Shown: positions 14,078 to 15,564 of the stretch, piece after piece
How positions within the stretch are numbered: position 1 is the stretch's first letter
Layout: each line of letters begins with the position of its first letter
Source of the DNA: Nitrospira sp.
GTDB lineage: Bacteria > Nitrospirota > Nitrospiria > Nitrospirales > Nitrospiraceae
DNA length: 15,564 nt
Reading direction: 5' to 3'
Assembly: GCA_025363325.1 (NCBI GenBank)
Contig: JANYEF010000229.1
Coordinates: forward strand, 1-15,564
Notes under the pieces: model-generated
What the model was told of the DNA's origin: nothing
The model's input: the letters and a program-made list of their open reading frames with translations, nothing else
The model's database searches: none
Made by a program: the position numbers and the translations under genes

Positions 14078-15454
14078 ATGGATGATGCACTGACTCGGTT
14101 ACGCGAGATTGATGTGGCTAGGCAGATGACACCGATGTATCCGGGGTCGACGGCTATTGGGTTTGGCGCCAATATGCAAGATCCCACGTTGACAGAAGGC
14201 ATTATTGCCATGCCCGATAGTGAACGGGGGGGGCATTTGGGGTGCATGGGCACGACCCGCATCGGGAAAACCCGTCTTGTTGAAAGTTTTGTGGAACAAG
14301 ATATCCGGAAGGGGATGTCTGTCGTGGTGGTGGATCCAAAGGGCGACCTTGAGCTGTTTTCAAAGATTGTGCAGGTGGCGGCAGAATGCGGCCGGTTGGG
14401 GGATGTGATGTTGTTGTCGCCGGTGTTTCCTGATCTCTCGGTGGCGCTCGATCCGTTGGCCGATTATTATATGGAGGATGAACTCATCCATCATGTCATC
14501 GCGGGGATCGAGAGCAAAGAGGTCTTTTTCAAGAATATTGCACGGGAAGTGACGCAGGTAATTGTGGCCGGATTGATTCGGCTGATTCGCAGTCAGGGCG
14601 GCGGGGTGAATATCAATTTTGCCGACGTGAAGCATCGGCTCGGGTATGCGGACCTCGAACATTTTAAAGAGGCGTTGCGGGCGATCCCTGGCACGGAAGA
14701 AATTTGCGAATCGATTGAGAAGATCTGTCATGGACCGGGGATTGCCGACCATTTTGCGAAGGTGTCATCATCGTTACGGACGATGCTGTCCGCGTTGACG
14801 TTTGGCAATGTGGGGCAGGTGTTTGGGAAGGCGCGGCACAATGAATTTATTCGCCGACTGCAGGAGGGGCAGTCGGTGATCCTCGTGGTGCATGTTGCGG
14901 TGTTGTTAACGGGTGATACGGGGAAGATCGTGGCGCGGGTGTTTGTCTCGATGATTCAGACGTTGGTGGGGCGCTTATGTGCTTCAGGGCTTCGGTTAGT
15001 TCCTCCGTTGTGTCTTCATATCGATGAAGGTCATAACGTGTTGTATCGAGGCGTGCAGGAGCTCTTTAATAAGTGTAGTGCCGCAAATGTGTGGATTAAT
15101 TTTTATACGCAGTCCAATGCACAGATGGAGGAAGCGGTGGGGCCGGAAGTGACGCGGTCCATTATTGATAATTTGAATACGTGGATCTACATGAAGGTGA
15201 ACCATCCTGATACGTGCCAATATGTGGAGGACAGTTCGCCGTTAGTGCAACGAGTGGATCCGGTGGTGTCTGCGGCGGGGTCGGTCACCATTCGCTACGT
15301 GGACGAGCGGCTGGTGTTACGACATCGGGTGATGGATTTGCCGCAACGGTGGTTTTATATGCGCTCGCAGGGGCATTGGTTTAAGGGAAAAACGTTGGAG
15401 TCGAGCGTGTCGTATTGCACGGTGCGGTTTCCTGGGGCGAATACGGCGAGGTGA
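14078..15454 (+). CDS. VirD4/TraD-like type IV coupling protein without N-terminal membrane anchor
   Basis: 458 aa. The Walker A loop GCMGTTRIGKTRL (55-67; K64, T65) follows a short N-terminal tail, then VVVVDPKGD (82-90), a helical insertion, Walker B LCLHIDEGHN (311-320; D316, E317), and the motif YTQSNAQMEEAVG with IIDNLNTWIYMKV (343-374), the typical TraD/TraG C-terminal arrangement. These hexameric ATPases link the relaxase-DNA complex to the type IV secretion channel and pump DNA during conjugation. Usual members carry two N-terminal membrane helices and exceed 550 aa; here they are missing, so a separate membrane partner or a soluble, related DNA-pumping role is possible. GGGAGG lies 5 nt before the ATG, supporting the short start. 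The gene is divergent from nrdJ. Confidence 0.85.
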   Translation: MDDALTRLREIDVARQMTPMYPGSTAIGFGANMQDPTLTEGIIAMPDSERGGHLGCMGTTRIGKTRLVESFVEQDIRKGMSVVVVDPKGDLELFSKIVQVAAECGRLGDVMLLSPVFPDLSVALDPLADYYMEDELIHHVIAGIESKEVFFKNIAREVTQVIVAGLIRLIRSQGGGVNINFADVKHRLGYADLEHFKEALRAIPGTEEICESIEKICHGPGIADHFAKVSSSLRTMLSALTFGNVGQVFGKARHNEFIRRLQEGQSVILVVHVAVLLTGDTGKIVARVFVSMIQTLVGRLCASGLRLVPPLCLHIDEGHNVLYRGVQELFNKCSAANVWINFYTQSNAQMEEAVGPEVTRSIIDNLNTWIYMKVNHPDTCQYVEDSSPLVQRVDPVVSAAGSVTIRYVDERLVLRHRVMDLPQRWFYMRSQGHWFKGKTLESSVSYCTVRFPGANTAR

Positions 15455-15564
15455 TGAGGGTGAGTGTGGCTCAGATGTTCTCGGTGACACAGAGATGCGG
15501 ATGTGGCCAATTTCTAGGGGAGGAGGGAGGTCTCACACCAGAATTGACCGGTCTCGCCTCACAG
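15454..15564 (+). CDS. Start of an unrecognised frame coupled to the coupling-protein gene (partial)
   Basis: ATG at 15454 overlaps the preceding TGA (TGATG arrangement) and opens a frame of 37 codons with no stop before the window end. It starts MRVSVAQMFSVTQRCGCGQF. GAGG lies only 2 nt before the ATG, so translation would rely on coupling. The CGCG segment could belong to a metal site, but too little is visible to name a family, and the frame may be fortuitous. Confidence 0.35.
   Translation, partial: MRVSVAQMFSVTQRCGCGQFLGEEGGLTPELTGLASQ

Noticed and set aside
1..15564. CRISPR array, tRNA or rRNA genes
   Set aside because: No regularly spaced identical repeats and no cloverleaf or rRNA-like segments were seen on either strand.

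Overview
The window looks like accessory DNA (plasmid, integrative conjugative element or similar) from a GC-rich bacterium. It carries a type IV coupling protein, a Toprim primase-like protein, a DUF3150-like protein, an unusual AAA+ ATPase, a HigBA toxin-antitoxin pair, an IS605/IS1341-type tnpB element and a long class II (B12-dependent) ribonucleotide reductase. The protein style, especially the long NrdJ and the soluble GAF-like NarL-type kinase, reminds me of Nitrospirota such as Nitrospira. That assignment is inference from memory and not demonstrated.

Layout. Positions 1-330 hold the end of an unrecognised small reading frame. Positions 329-3841 (+ strand) form a regulatory block: a LuxR-type acyl-homoserine-lactone receptor without a LuxI, then an overlapping histidine kinase / NarL-type response regulator pair. 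Positions 3900-4710 are a foreign-looking, AT-richer patch: two repeats resembling the end of an IS21-type insertion sequence, a perfect hairpin, and a higB-higA operon on the - strand with its own promoter. Positions 4920-9067 (- strand) are a probable operon transcribed from right to left: a 90-aa small protein, a AAA+ ATPase, a DUF3150-like protein and a Toprim primase-like protein. Positions 9096-10546 contain the C-terminal remnant of a DUF4019-like gene split by a 1,319-bp tnpB element. Positions 10537-13932 (- strand) encode NrdJ. Positions 14078-15454 (+ strand) encode a VirD4/TraD-like coupling ATPase divergent from nrdJ, followed by the start of a further frame.

Most unusual observations. 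(1) In the AAA+ ATPase the Walker B segment lies before the Walker A loop, so the ATPase core is rearranged relative to ordinary AAA+ proteins. It sits in an operon with a DUF3150-like protein, a small protein and a primase-like protein, and this may be an undescribed plasmid or ICE maintenance or replication system. (2) Removing 9199-10517 joins a TCAT flank to the right-hand sequence and restores an open DUF4019-like reading frame in phase. This independently fixes both ends of the tnpB element and its probable target motif and guide. (3) The + strand is G-rich over C whichever strand encodes the gene, except in the tnpB element and the toxin-antitoxin patch, which suggests a long-resident backbone with later insertions.

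How the genes may work together (inference): the coupling protein and primase-like protein point to conjugative DNA processing, NrdJ could supply deoxyribonucleotides, HigBA could stabilise the element, and the LuxR receptor and two-component system could tie its behaviour to population density or host state. No relaxase, oriT, integrase or other secretion gene is visible in this window.
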